From Bacillus sp. X1(2014) (GTDB lineage: Bacteria > Bacillota > Bacilli > Bacillales_B > DSM-18226), in the NCBI RefSeq assembly GCF_007678255.1, contig NZ_VEED01000025.1, positions 1-51,568 on the forward strand: DNA of 51,568 nucleotides, in the 5' to 3' direction. The position numbers and the translations under genes are program-made. The stretch's first letter is position 1. Each line of letters begins with the position of its first letter. Positions 19,622 through 28,582 of the stretch are shown here, piece by piece. The notes beneath the pieces were generated by a model that saw only the letters and a program-made list of their open reading frames with translations, was not told the origin of the DNA and did no database searches.

Positions 19622-20995
19622 ATGTCTAATCGTTATGCTGTGATTTTAGCCGCGGGACAAGGGACGCGGATGAAATCTAAGCTATATAAAGTATTACACC
19701 CAGTATGCGGAAAACCAATGGTCCAACATGTGGTTGACCAAATAGCGAAACTTAATATAAAAGAAATTGTCACAGTTACTGGTCATGGGGCAGAAATGGT
19801 TCAGGCACAATTAGGTGACAGCAGTCAATATGCTCTTCAGGATCAGCAGTTAGGAACTGCCCATGCTGTAGGCCAAGCGCAGAATATCCTTGAAGGCAAA
19901 GCAGGAGTAACGATTGTTGTATGTGGTGATACTCCTTTAATTAGAGCAGAAACAATGGAAGATTTATTTAAACACCATGAAGAATTAGGAGCAAAAGCGA
20001 CGATTCTTACAGCAAGAATTGAAGAACCGACTGGATACGGCCGAATTATTCGTAACGCTGACGGTTTGGTAGAAAAAATTGTTGAACACAAAGATGCCTC
20101 TGAAGATGAAAGAAAAATCAATGAAATTAATACAGGAACCTATTGCTTTGATAATACAGCCTTATTTGAAGCGTTAAAGAATGTTTCGAATGACAATGTA
20201 CAAGGCGAATATTATTTGCCTGATGTCATTGAAATTTTAAAGAAGCAGGGGGAAGTGGTTACAGCTTTCCAAACAAATGAATTTGAAGAAACACTAGGTG
20301 TGAATGACCGTGTGGCTCTTGCAGAAGCAGAGCGAATTATGCGCGCTCGAACAAATGCAGCTCATATGAGGAACGGAGTAACTATTATTGACCCTGCCAA
20401 TACCTACATTGAAACAGATGTTGAAATCGGGCAGGACACTGTGATCTATCCAGGAACGTTGATTAAAGGCAAAACCGTGATTGGATCTGAATGCCACATT
20501 GGACCAAACTCAGAAATAGATTCGTGTGAAATTGGTGCGGAAACGGTAGTCCGGCAATCAGTTGCACATAATAGTTCTATTGGTGCTAATGTCAATATTG
20601 GGCCATTTGCTCATATTCGCCCAGATTCGACAATAAAAGATGAAGTGAAAATAGGCAACTTCGTGGAAATTAAAAAAGCTGTCTTTGGAAAAGGAAGCAA
20701 AGCCTCCCATTTAAGTTATATTGGTGATGCAGAGGTAGGTTCTGATGTGAACATCGGCTGCGGTTCCATAACAGTTAATTACGACGGAAAAAATAAATTT
20801 TTAACTAAGATTGAAGATGGAGTCTTTATTGGCTGCAATTCAAATCTAGTTGCCCCTGTTACTATTGGAAAGGGTGCATATGTGGCGGCAGGTTCGACGA
20901 TTACGAAAGATGTACCAGGCGATGCCTTATCGATTGCCCGGGCACAGCAAGTGAATAAGGAAAATTACGTCCAAAAGCTGAATCTAAAGAAATAA
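19622..20995 (+). CDS. glmU: GlmU, bifunctional GlcN-1-P acetyltransferase / UDP-GlcNAc pyrophosphorylase (457 aa)
   Basis: Makes UDP-GlcNAc for peptidoglycan and teichoic acid. The N-terminal nucleotidyltransferase domain (about residues 1-228) has [27 protein letters not shown] and the CGDTPLI metal site. The C-terminal half (about 250-440) is a left-handed beta helix built of hexapeptide repeats and contains [21 protein letters not shown] and NYDGKNK around the acetyltransferase active site. ATG 19622 follows GGAGGA. It is 23 nt from prs, so they form a unit, as in B. subtilis gcaD-prs. Confidence 0.96.
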   Translation: MSNRYAVILAAGQGTRMKSKLYKVLHPVCGKPMVQHVVDQIAKLNIKEIVTVTGHGAEMVQAQLGDSSQYALQDQQLGTAHAVGQAQNILEGKAGVTIVVCGDTPLIRAETMEDLFKHHEELGAKATILTARIEEPTGYGRIIRNADGLVEKIVEHKDASEDERKINEINTGTYCFDNTALFEALKNVSNDNVQGEYYLPDVIEILKKQGEVVTAFQTNEFEETLGVNDRVALAEAERIMRARTNAAHMRNGVTIIDPANTYIETDVEIGQDTVIYPGTLIKGKTVIGSECHIGPNSEIDSCEIGAETVVRQSVAHNSSIGANVNIGPFAHIRPDSTIKDEVKIGNFVEIKKAVFGKGSKASHLSYIGDAEVGSDVNIGCGSITVNYDGKNKFLTKIEDGVFIGCNSNLVAPVTIGKGAYVAAGSTITKDVPGDALSIARAQQVNKENYVQKLNLKK

Positions 20996-21018
20996 GTGAA
21001 TGATTTTAGGAGGCTATC

Positions 21019-21975
21019 ATGTCGAATCAATATTTAGACCCAAATCTTAAGGTGTTTAGTTTAAATTCAAATCTCCCTCTTGCAAGAGAAATTGCGAAAT
21101 TCATCGGTGTTGAATTAGGAAAATGTTCGGTCACAAGATTTAGTGACGGTGAAATTCAAATTAATATCGAAGAAAGTATTCGTGGCGGCGATGTGTATGT
21201 TATCCAATCGACTAGCCAGCCAGTTAATGAAAATATCATGGAATTATTAATCATGATTGATGCGTTAAAAAGAGCATCAGCCAAGACCATTAATATTGTT
21301 ATGCCTTATTATGGCTATGCACGTCAGGATCGTAAGGCACGTGCCCGTGAGCCAATTACAGCTAAATTAGTGGCAACTCTGCTTGAAACGGCAGGAGCGA
21401 CCCGTGTTATCTGTCTTGATTTGCACGCACCACAAATTCAAGGATTCTTTGATATTCCTACAGATCATTTAATGGGTGTACCGATCTTAGCGGATTATTT
21501 TAAATCGAGAGAATTCCAAAGCGATATTGTCATTGTCTCTCCAGACCATGGCGGCGTGACAAGAGCCCGCAAAATGGCTGAGCGGTTAAAAGCACCAATT
21601 GCGATTATTGATAAACGCCGTCCAAGACCAAACGTGGCGGAAGTCATGAATATCGTCGGTAATATTGAAGGAAAAACAGCAATTTTGATTGATGATATCA
21701 TTGATACAGCCGGTACAATCACACTAGCTGCTAACGCCCTAATTGAAAACGGTGCATCAGAAGTGTATGCTTGCTGTACTCATCCAGTCTTATCAGGACC
21801 TGCGATTGAACGAATTCAAAATTCAAACATCAAAGAATTAGTTATTACCAATTCGATTGCACTTCCAGAGGAGAAAAAGATTGATAAAATCGTTAACCTA
21901 TCCGTTGCTCCGCTTCTTGGTGAAGCAATTATTCGGGTTCACGAAGAGCAATCCGTAAGTACATTGTTTGATTGA
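21019..21975 (+). CDS. prs: Ribose-phosphate pyrophosphokinase (318 aa)
   Basis: Makes PRPP from ribose 5-phosphate and ATP, feeding purine, pyrimidine, His, Trp and NAD pathways; class I PRPP synthetase. Visible are the N-terminal FSDGEIQI, the flexible-loop region [17 protein letters not shown], the catalytic [12 protein letters not shown], and the PRPP loop [14 protein letters not shown] 21019 has AGGAGG 7 nt upstream. It shares the glmU promoter and ends at a strong hairpin. PRPP is also the inducer sensed by the nearby PurR. Confidence 0.97.
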   Translation: MSNQYLDPNLKVFSLNSNLPLAREIAKFIGVELGKCSVTRFSDGEIQINIEESIRGGDVYVIQSTSQPVNENIMELLIMIDALKRASAKTINIVMPYYGYARQDRKARAREPITAKLVATLLETAGATRVICLDLHAPQIQGFFDIPTDHLMGVPILADYFKSREFQSDIVIVSPDHGGVTRARKMAERLKAPIAIIDKRRPRPNVAEVMNIVGNIEGKTAILIDDIIDTAGTITLAANALIENGASEVYACCTHPVLSGPAIERIQNSNIKELVITNSIALPEEKKIDKIVNLSVAPLLGEAIIRVHEEQSVSTLFD

Positions 21976-21983
21976 AAAGTTTA

Positions 21984-22016
21984 AGGATCTGGCCATGCAG
22001 CTGGATCCTATTTTGT
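21984..22016 (+). terminator. terminator after prs
   Basis: A 10-bp stem (AGGATCTGGC / GCTGGATCCT with two G-T pairs) and a 6-nt loop are followed by ATTTTG. Confidence 0.8.
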
Positions 22017-22057
22017 GTTAAAGACATCCTCATGTTTTAGAAAACCGCTAAAAAAAT

Positions 22058-22083
22058 GTTTAGACCCACCTTTTTTAGGGCAT
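22058..22083 (+). promoter_or_regulatory. candidate SigB promoter of ctc
   Basis: GTTTAG (22058-22063) and GGGCAT (22078-22083) are 14 bp apart. Each is one base off the SigB consensus GTTTAA / GGGTAT. ctc is the classic SigB-dependent gene. Confidence 0.7.
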
Positions 22084-22125
22084 TTTTATATAGACAGTTT
22101 TCGATAAAATAGGAGGGTGTTAAAT

Positions 22126-22758
22126 ATGAGTACTGTTTTACAGGCAAAGGAACGGAAGGAACTCCGTCACTCAGAATTAAAGCAAATTAGAACGAATGGA
22201 AATATCCCTGCCATCATTTATGGTACCAAGGTTGATAGTAAGCCAGTGTATGTTAGTTCGGCTGACTTAACGAAAACAATCCGCCAAGTGGGCCGGAATG
22301 GAGTTATCTCTTTAGATGTGGATGGCAGCAAACAGGACGTAGTCTTAACCGATTACCAAGAGGATTCAATTAAAAGAGAAATCATCCATGTTGATTTCTT
22401 AGCGGTCGATAAATCCTCCAAGATTAATGTAGAGGTAAGACTTGTTTTAGCTGGGGATGCAGCAGGTGTAAAGGATGGCGGTGTCTTACAGCAGCCGCTT
22501 CATCAATTATCGATTACATCAACACCAGATAATATCCCGCAACAAATTGAGGTCGATGTAACGAATCTGCAGGTCGGCGAAACGCTCACCATTGCAGACA
22601 TTCTCAACCAAGGATCTACTTTCCAAATCAACCATGAAAATGATGAAGTGATTGCTTCAATCCTTCCTCCAAAACAAGAAGATGAGATCAATGCAGGAGA
22701 GCAGCAAGATGGCGGCCATCCTGATAATGAAGAAGGCAGAGAGACCACTCCAGAATAA
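22126..22758 (+). CDS. ctc: General stress protein Ctc / ribosomal protein bL25 (210 aa)
   Basis: Two-domain bL25 protein that binds 5S rRNA in the large subunit. Ctc is made under general stress. The N-terminal L25 domain (about 1-92) has AKERKELRHSELKQIRTNGNIPAIIYG, and the TL5-like beta domain (about 95-180) has VEVRLVLAGDAAGVKDGGVLQQ. The last 30 residues are acidic and low-complexity. ATG 22126 has TAGGAGGG 8 nt upstream. It has its own SigB-like promoter and terminator, separate from prs and pth. Confidence 0.94.
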   Translation: MSTVLQAKERKELRHSELKQIRTNGNIPAIIYGTKVDSKPVYVSSADLTKTIRQVGRNGVISLDVDGSKQDVVLTDYQEDSIKREIIHVDFLAVDKSSKINVEVRLVLAGDAAGVKDGGVLQQPLHQLSITSTPDNIPQQIEVDVTNLQVGETLTIADILNQGSTFQINHENDEVIASILPPKQEDEINAGEQQDGGHPDNEEGRETTPE

Positions 22759-22819
22759 AAAGACCTGCACCTCAGGCTAGACATTGTTCTCTGTTCACTG
22801 TAAATTAAAGAGTAGCAAC

Positions 22820-22852
22820 AAGGCGTAATCTTTACAAGGTTACGTCTTTTAC
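22820..22852 (+). terminator. terminator after ctc
   Basis: A 9-bp stem (AAGGCGTAA / TTACGTCTT with one G-T) is followed by TTTTA, 62 nt after the ctc stop. Confidence 0.75.
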
Positions 22853-22934
22853 CTCATTACACTCTCATGGGAGAAAAAGCATGTTTCGAAAAATATTTAA
22901 AAGGTTGGCTAAACCGGAAGAGGTGGGACCCAGA

Positions 22935-23498
22935 ATGAAATTAATAGTTGGTTTAGGTAACCCTGGGAAACAATATGAACATACGAGGCACAATATTGGA
23001 TTTGAGGTCATTGATGCACTATCAAGTACTTTTTCTATTCCTCTTAACCAGTCTAAATTTAAAGGGCTGTATGGAATGGGTTTTTATAACGGCGAAAAGG
23101 CAATTTTGTTAAAACCGCTGACCTATATGAATCTATCCGGAGAATCAATTAGGGCTGTCATGGATTATTATGAAATAGCCCAAGAAGATTTGCTCGTTAT
23201 TTATGATGATCTTGACTTGCCCGTTGGAAAGATCAGACTTAGGCAAAAAGGGAGTCCAGGTGGACATAATGGAATTAAGTCAACAGTTGCTCATCTTGGG
23301 ACCCAGGAGTTTAATCGAGTTAGAATTGGAATCGATCGCCCTCAAGCAGGAATGAGCGTGCCTGATTATGTTCTTGGCCGTTTTTGTCCGGATGAAAAGG
23401 CACCAATGGAAGAGGCCGTTAAAAAAAGTGCAGAAGCCTGCGCAGCGTGGCTAGAGAAGCCTTTCTTGCAGGTAATGAATGAGTATAATCAGTCATGA
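22935..23498 (+). CDS. pth: Peptidyl-tRNA hydrolase (SpoVC, 187 aa)
   Basis: Releases peptides from tRNAs that dropped off the ribosome. In B. subtilis spoVC mutants also affect spore coat formation. The N terminus [23 protein letters not shown] carries the catalytic His near residue 20. [27 protein letters not shown] and [11 protein letters not shown] form the active-site walls. ATG 22935 gives the usual family length, with AGGTGGG 7 nt upstream. An in-frame ATG at 22881 with its own GGGAGA would add 18 basic residues, and cannot be excluded. Confidence 0.93.
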   Translation: MKLIVGLGNPGKQYEHTRHNIGFEVIDALSSTFSIPLNQSKFKGLYGMGFYNGEKAILLKPLTYMNLSGESIRAVMDYYEIAQEDLLVIYDDLDLPVGKIRLRQKGSPGGHNGIKSTVAHLGTQEFNRVRIGIDRPQAGMSVPDYVLGRFCPDEKAPMEEAVKKSAEACAAWLEKPFLQVMNEYNQS

Positions 23499-23577
23499 TG
23501 ATTCATGAATTACCCATTTGTTTCATACAATAAACAATAAAAAAATATGTTGGATCATGATGATAGCGGTTTCTAAT

Positions 23578-23608
23578 TGAATAAGTTCCTCCCAGAAGGT
23601 TCATACTA
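23578..23608 (+). promoter_or_regulatory. SigG-type promoter of fin
   Basis: TGAATA (23578-23583) and CATACTA (23602-23608) are separated by 18 bp, both perfect SigG elements. The GG just ahead of the -10 may also allow SigF recognition, as reported for fin. Confidence 0.82.
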
Positions 23609-23639
23609 TTAAGGAATCCTAGATTAGGGAGGGACAGGC

Positions 23640-23870
23640 GTGGCCATCCATTACCATTGTCGTCATTGTGGTACCAACCTTGGTTCGATTGACAAAGCAT
23701 CCATACACAGCGAAGCCCTCGGTCTTCATAAATTAAATGATCAAGAAAGACTGGAAATGGTTGCGTATGACTCATCTGGCGATATTCACATCACAGCCAT
23801 TTGTGAAGACTGTCAAGAAGCTTTAGAACGGACACCAGATTACCACCAATACGATTTCCTTATTCACTAA
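23640..23870 (+). CDS. fin: Fin, anti-SigF factor (YabK, 76 aa)
   Basis: Small zinc-binding forespore protein that inhibits SigF and so promotes the switch to SigG. It has the same 76-residue length as B. subtilis Fin. CRHC near residues 7-10 and CEDC near 58-61 form two CXXC pairs. The framework AIHYHCRHCGTNLGSID and AICEDCQEALERTPDYHQY is conserved. The GTG at 23640 is 5 nt or so after GGGAGGGACAG. It is monocistronic, with a SigG/F promoter upstream and a terminator downstream. This window thus contains both anti-sigma switches, csfB and fin. Confidence 0.94.
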   Translation: MAIHYHCRHCGTNLGSIDKASIHSEALGLHKLNDQERLEMVAYDSSGDIHITAICEDCQEALERTPDYHQYDFLIH

Positions 23871-23873
23871 CCA

Positions 23874-23903
23874 GCTTTGGACTGATTATCCAAAGCGTTT
23901 TTC
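23874..23903 (+). terminator. terminator after fin
   Basis: A perfect 8-bp stem (GCTTTGGA / TCCAAAGC) with a 7-nt loop is followed by GTTTTTCT. Confidence 0.8.
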
Positions 23904-23970
23904 TATTTATAATTTACTAATATAAGAATAATAATATGATTTTTGATGGAAGAAGGAGGGAGGAGAAACC

Positions 23971-26900
23971 TTGAATGCTTTAACATCGTTATTCCTCAAG
24001 CAGGAAGATGTCCATTCCGTGATTGCAGGGGTGGAGGAGGGCCTAAAGGAACAGCTGATTGCCGGGTTATCGGGTTCGTCTAGAACCGTTTTAGCCGCAT
24101 CTATTTACGAACAAATGGAAAGGCCGATCATGCTCGTCACCCATAATCTATTACAAGCCCAAAAGCTTTATGATGATATTGTCAATCTATTAGGCGAGAA
24201 GGAAGTTTTCCTTTTTCCGGCCAATGAGTTAATTGCTGCCGAAATGAGCATTGCCAGCCCTGAATTAAAGGCACAAAGAATAGAGGCCTTAAACTACTGG
24301 AGCAAGCATAAAAAAGGAATATTAATTGTCCCGATTGCAGGATTAAAGAAAATTGTCCCGCCAAAGTCAATATGGGGGAAATACCAACTTTCGTTAAAAT
24401 TAGGAGAAGATATTAATATCGACCAAACCTTAAATACATTTGTCAAAATGGGGTATGTTCGTGCCGAAATGGTGACAACGCCGGGAGAATTTAGTGTAAG
24501 AGGCGGAATCATTGATATTTATCCGCTAACGGAAGCCAATCCGCTTCGAATTGAGTTATTTGATACAGAAATCGACTCGATTCGTTCCTTCTCTTTAGAA
24601 GATCAACGTTCGAAGGAAAAGGTTTCAGAGATTCAGATTGGACCGGCAACAGAGGTACTATTGGAAGCAGATAATTATAGCCAAATTGTTGAGAAGCTTG
24701 AAGCAGGGTTATCGAAAAGCCTTCGAAAGCTGAAGGATGATAAGGCAAAAATGCAGCTGTCACAGAATATTAGTTTTGAATTAGAGCAATTAAAAAACGG
24801 ACAGAAGCCTGACCAAGTCTTTAAATACCTGTCACTAGCCTACGATAGCGCTAGTAGTCTACTAGACTACCTGCCAAGAAATGGACTTGTATTTATTGAC
24901 GAAATAAGCCGGGTTCAAGAAATGAATGATTCATTAGTAAAAGAAGAAGCAGAGTGGTATACAAGTCTACTTGGGACCGGTCAAATTGTCCATGATTTAC
25001 ATATTTCACATGACCTTACTGTCCTTTTGCAAAAAAAGGAATGGCCGATCGTTTATATGTCCTTATTTTTGCGGCATGTGGCAAATACTAGTCCACAAAA
25101 TATTATTAATATTTCCTGCAAGCAAATGCAAAACTTCCACGGCCAAATGCATTTGTTAAAGGCAGAAGTTGACCGATGGAAAAAAAGCAATTATTCTATT
25201 TTATTTTTAGGACCTGATGAAGAACGGGTTAAAAAGCTAGAGCGTGTCCTCGAGGACTATGAAATTAATGCGAGCGTTATCAAGAGCGGACAACAGCTGC
25301 TGCCTGGTAAAGTTCAGATTATGCAAGGAAATCTGCAAACAGGTTTTGAACTATCAATCCAGAAAATAGCGGTGATTACTGAGGAAGAACTATTTAATAA
25401 ACGAGTCAAAAAATCTACTAATCGCCAAAAACTATCAAATGCTGAAAGAATTAAGAGTTACTCTGAGTTAAAAATTGGTGATCATGTAGTCCACGTTAAT
25501 CATGGTATCGGTAAGTATTTAGGGATTGAAACGCTTGTCATTAACGGCATTCATAAAGATTATCTCCATATCCGTTATCAAGGGACAGACAAACTGTACG
25601 TCCCTGTCGAACAGATTGACCTGGTCATGAAGTACGTTGGTTCGGAAGGTAAAGAGCCAAAGATCTATAAGCTGGGCGGAACAGATTGGAAAAAGGTCAA
25701 GAAAAAGGTTCAATCTTCTGTTCAAGATATTGCCGACGATTTAATTAAATTATATGCAGAACGGGAAGCAGCGGTTGGCTATGCTTATTCACCTGATGGG
25801 GATTTGCAAAAAGACTTTGAAACATCGTTTGCTTACCAAGAAACAGATGATCAATTGCGCTCCATTCATGAGATTAAAAAAGACATGGAAAGGCCGCGTC
25901 CGATGGATCGTCTCCTTTGCGGGGATGTTGGCTATGGAAAAACAGAGGTAGCAATTCGGGCTGCCTTCAAGGCTATCGCTGACGGCAAGCAAGTAGCTTT
26001 TCTGGTTCCTACTACCATTCTGGCCCAGCAGCATCATGAAACATTAAGAGAAAGGTTTCAGGATTATCCGATTAATATTGGCCTGTTAAACCGTTTCCGT
26101 TCGAAAAAACAACAAACAGAAACAATTAAAGGATTAAAGGCAGGGACCATCGATATTGTTGTAGGAACACACCGCTTGCTGTCAAAAGATATTGTTTACC
26201 GTGATTTAGGCCTGTTGATTATTGATGAAGAACAGCGTTTTGGAGTTACCCATAAGGAAAAGATTAAGAAACTAAAAACAAATGTCGATGTCTTAACTTT
26301 GACGGCAACGCCAATCCCTCGAACCCTGCATATGTCTATGCTTGGTGTCAGAGATCTATCAGTCATTGAAACGCCGCCTGAAAACCGATTCCCTGTCCAA
26401 ACGTATGTAATGGAATATAATGGATCCTTGGTGCGGGAAGCGATTGAAAGGGAACTAGCCCGAGACGGACAAGTATATTATTTATATAACAGGGTGGAAG
26501 ATATTGAACGAAAAGCGGAAGAAATATCGATGCTTGTGCCTGATGCACGGGTAGTTTGTGCTCATGGTCAGATGACAGAAAATGAATTGGAAACCGTGAT
26601 GATCGGCTTTTTAGCCGGTGAATTTGACGTTCTTGTTAGTACCACCATTATTGAAACCGGTGTGGACATACCGAATGTAAATACTTTGATCGTTTATGAT
26701 GCGGATCGAATGGGGCTTTCTCAGCTTTATCAACTCCGCGGACGCGTCGGCCGTTCAAATCGTGTCGCCTATGCCTATTTCACTTATCGAAAAGATAAAG
26801 TCTTAACGGAAGTCGCAGAAAAGCGTCTTCAAGCTATTAAAGAATTTACCGAATTAGGTTCTGGTTTTAAAATTGCTATGCGTGATTTATCGATCAGGGG

Positions 26901-27516
26901 AGCGGGTAATTTACTAGGTGCCCAACAGCATGGCTTCATTGACTCTGTTGGTTTTGACCTTTATTCACAGATGTTAAAAGAGGCGATTGAAGAGCGAAAA
27001 GCAACCATTGGCGTGGCTGGAACAGCCGCAAAAAAATCAGTCGAAATTGATCTTGAAATTGATGCCTATATTCCTGATACATATATTAAGGATGGGCATC
27101 AAAAGATAGAGATGTATAAACGGTTCAGGGGTGCTGAGTCCCTCGATGATATTGAGGAACTTGAATCGGAAATGCTCGACCGTTTTGGTGAGTATCCAGA
27201 AGAGGTTGCCTCCTTATTTCAGATAGCTGAAATGAAAGTTTATGCTCTGCTTAATGGTGTGGAACAGATAAAACAGACGAAACAAGAAGTAACCATTTTA
27301 ATAAATGAAGAGGTGACCAACACCATTGATGGAAGTAAGATTTTCCAAATTGGCAGTCAGTTTGGCCGAAATGTTACTCCTGGGATGGAAGGTCCTCGAC
27401 TAAAAATTGTCATTAAGATCAAGGATTATCCTGTGTCACAATGGTTGAACATTGCTTTTGAGATGGTTAAAGGTGTGTCCAAAGCCAAAAGGGGCCATGA
27501 AAACCCCGTAAATTAA
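23971..27516 (+). CDS. mfd: Mfd, transcription-repair coupling factor (1181 aa)
   Basis: Displaces RNA polymerase stalled at lesions and recruits UvrA. Domains in order: a UvrB-like N-terminal region (about 1-350), the RNA-polymerase-interacting CarD-like domain starting GDHVVHVNHGIGKYLG (about 501), the RecG-like translocase with Walker A GDVGYGKT (about 650-657) and DEEQ (751-754), helicase motif VI QLRGRVGRS, and a C-terminal TRCF domain. The TTG start at 23971 has GGAGG upstream and gives MNALTSLF. It is slightly longer than B. subtilis Mfd. Confidence 0.96.
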   Translation: MNALTSLFLKQEDVHSVIAGVEEGLKEQLIAGLSGSSRTVLAASIYEQMERPIMLVTHNLLQAQKLYDDIVNLLGEKEVFLFPANELIAAEMSIASPELKAQRIEALNYWSKHKKGILIVPIAGLKKIVPPKSIWGKYQLSLKLGEDINIDQTLNTFVKMGYVRAEMVTTPGEFSVRGGIIDIYPLTEANPLRIELFDTEIDSIRSFSLEDQRSKEKVSEIQIGPATEVLLEADNYSQIVEKLEAGLSKSLRKLKDDKAKMQLSQNISFELEQLKNGQKPDQVFKYLSLAYDSASSLLDYLPRNGLVFIDEISRVQEMNDSLVKEEAEWYTSLLGTGQIVHDLHISHDLTVLLQKKEWPIVYMSLFLRHVANTSPQNIINISCKQMQNFHGQMHLLKAEVDRWKKSNYSILFLGPDEERVKKLERVLEDYEINASVIKSGQQLLPGKVQIMQGNLQTGFELSIQKIAVITEEELFNKRVKKSTNRQKLSNAERIKSYSELKIGDHVVHVNHGIGKYLGIETLVINGIHKDYLHIRYQGTDKLYVPVEQIDLVMKYVGSEGKEPKIYKLGGTDWKKVKKKVQSSVQDIADDLIKLYAEREAAVGYAYSPDGDLQKDFETSFAYQETDDQLRSIHEIKKDMERPRPMDRLLCGDVGYGKTEVAIRAAFKAIADGKQVAFLVPTTILAQQHHETLRERFQDYPINIGLLNRFRSKKQQTETIKGLKAGTIDIVVGTHRLLSKDIVYRDLGLLIIDEEQRFGVTHKEKIKKLKTNVDVLTLTATPIPRTLHMSMLGVRDLSVIETPPENRFPVQTYVMEYNGSLVREAIERELARDGQVYYLYNRVEDIERKAEEISMLVPDARVVCAHGQMTENELETVMIGFLAGEFDVLVSTTIIETGVDIPNVNTLIVYDADRMGLSQLYQLRGRVGRSNRVAYAYFTYRKDKVLTEVAEKRLQAIKEFTELGSGFKIAMRDLSIRGAGNLLGAQQHGFIDSVGFDLYSQMLKEAIEERKATIGVAGTAAKKSVEIDLEIDAYIPDTYIKDGHQKIEMYKRFRGAESLDDIEELESEMLDRFGEYPEEVASLFQIAEMKVYALLNGVEQIKQTKQEVTILINEEVTNTIDGSKIFQIGSQFGRNVTPGMEGPRLKIVIKIKDYPVSQWLNIAFEMVKGVSKAKRGHENPVN

Positions 27517-27638
27517 GGGAAATTGACCAACACAATGGTAAATTACTCAAGTTAACCGTTTAACCGAATCATTCCAGAGATATGAAGCTTTATCCAATTT
27601 GGGATAATTCTAAGATATTTGAAAAAATATTACGTTTA

Positions 27639-27668
27639 TGTATATAACTTTCCAGATGAAAGATACTA
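27639..27668 (+). promoter_or_regulatory. SigG promoter of spoVT
   Basis: TGTATA (27639-27644) and GATACTA (27662-27668) are 17 bp apart. Each has one difference from TGAATA / CATACTA. spoVT is a known SigG gene. Confidence 0.7.
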
Positions 27669-27755
27669 AGTTCAAAGTTGGTGATGAATATAATTTCAGG
27701 AAAGTGAATCATTACCAAGTTGAATAATCATCAGATGAAAGTGAGGCAACATTGG

Positions 27756-28292
27756 ATGAAAGCAACTGGAATAGTTCGTCGAATCGATGATTTGGGTCGT
27801 GTTGTCATTCCCAAAGAAATACGCAGAACTTTGCGTATCCGTGAAGGGGATCCGTTAGAGATATTTGTTGATCGAGACGGAGAAGTCATCTTGAAAAAAT
27901 ATTCACCTATTAGTGAGTTGGGTGATTTTGCGAAAGAATATGCTGAAGCACTTTTTGATAGCCTTGGAAACCCTGTGTTAATTTGTGATAGAGATTCTGT
28001 CATCGCAATGGCTGGTGGTTCTAAGAAGGAATACTTAAATAAAAATATTAGTGATGTTATTGAAAAAACGATGGAAGAACGAAATTCAATCCTAAACACG
28101 CAAAAGGGCGACATTTCCTTAGTGGATGGAAATGAAGAAGCGGTAACTTCCTATACCGTTGGACCAATTATTGCAAATGGTGACCCAATCGGAGCAGTTA
28201 TTATTTTTTCTAAAGAAGGAACTCTTGGGGAAGTGGAACAAAAGGCGGTTGAAACCGCAGCAGGTTTCCTCGCCAGGCAAATGGAATCATAA
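27756..28292 (+). CDS. spoVT: SpoVT, forespore AbrB-family regulator (178 aa)
   Basis: Tunes SigG-dependent transcription in the forespore, activating some genes and repressing others. The N-terminal AbrB-like DNA-binding domain (about 1-50) reads MKATGIVRRIDDLGRVVIP. It is followed by a GAF-like sensory domain (about 56-178). The length is identical to B. subtilis SpoVT. ATG 27756 follows GTGAGG by 9 nt; an upstream in-frame start would add 12 unconserved residues. The N-terminal domain is a paralogue of abrB at 7789-8073. Confidence 0.96.
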   Translation: MKATGIVRRIDDLGRVVIPKEIRRTLRIREGDPLEIFVDRDGEVILKKYSPISELGDFAKEYAEALFDSLGNPVLICDRDSVIAMAGGSKKEYLNKNISDVIEKTMEERNSILNTQKGDISLVDGNEEAVTSYTVGPIIANGDPIGAVIIFSKEGTLGEVEQKAVETAAGFLARQMES

Positions 28293-28320
28293 AAAAAGGC
28301 AGCGAGAGCTGTCTTTTTTA
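28293..28320 (+). terminator. terminator after spoVT
   Basis: An 8-bp stem (AAGGCAGC / GCTGTCTT, one G-T) with a GAGA loop is flanked by A and T runs, so it could work in both directions. Confidence 0.82.
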
Positions 28321-28340
28321 TTTGGCTCTGTTAAACTGGC

Positions 28341-28475
28341 CTGTTGATTTCCGCTCCAGGCACTTCGCTTTCCGCGGGCGTTGCGGGGAGCCTCCTCGGC
28401 GCTTTCAGCGCCTGTGGGGTCTCCCCTGCCCCGTACTCCCGCAGGAGTCTTCGTGCCTTCCGCTCCAATCAACAG
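28341..28475. repeat. interspersed GC-rich palindrome, inverted copy (copy C)
   Basis: This 135-bp element is in the opposite orientation to copies A and B. It starts CTGTTGATTTCCGCTCCAGG and ends CCGCTCCAATCAACAG. It contains the reverse complements of the shared GCCCGCGGAAAGC and GACTCCTGCGGGAG blocks. It fills most of the spoVT-yabM gap. Confidence 0.9.
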
Positions 28476-28582
28476 GGTGCCAAAACCATCAATGAACTTC
28501 CACTGCCTTTTATTAGTTAAAATAGGTCCTCTCCATGATATAATAACCTTCGAGTTTGTATTTTTTGGTAGTAGGTGAATGA

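Noticed and set aside
28381..28578. 65-codon frame in palindrome copy C
   Set aside because: It encodes the same repeat-derived Pro/Ala/Ser-rich peptide type as at the other copies. It is not a gene.
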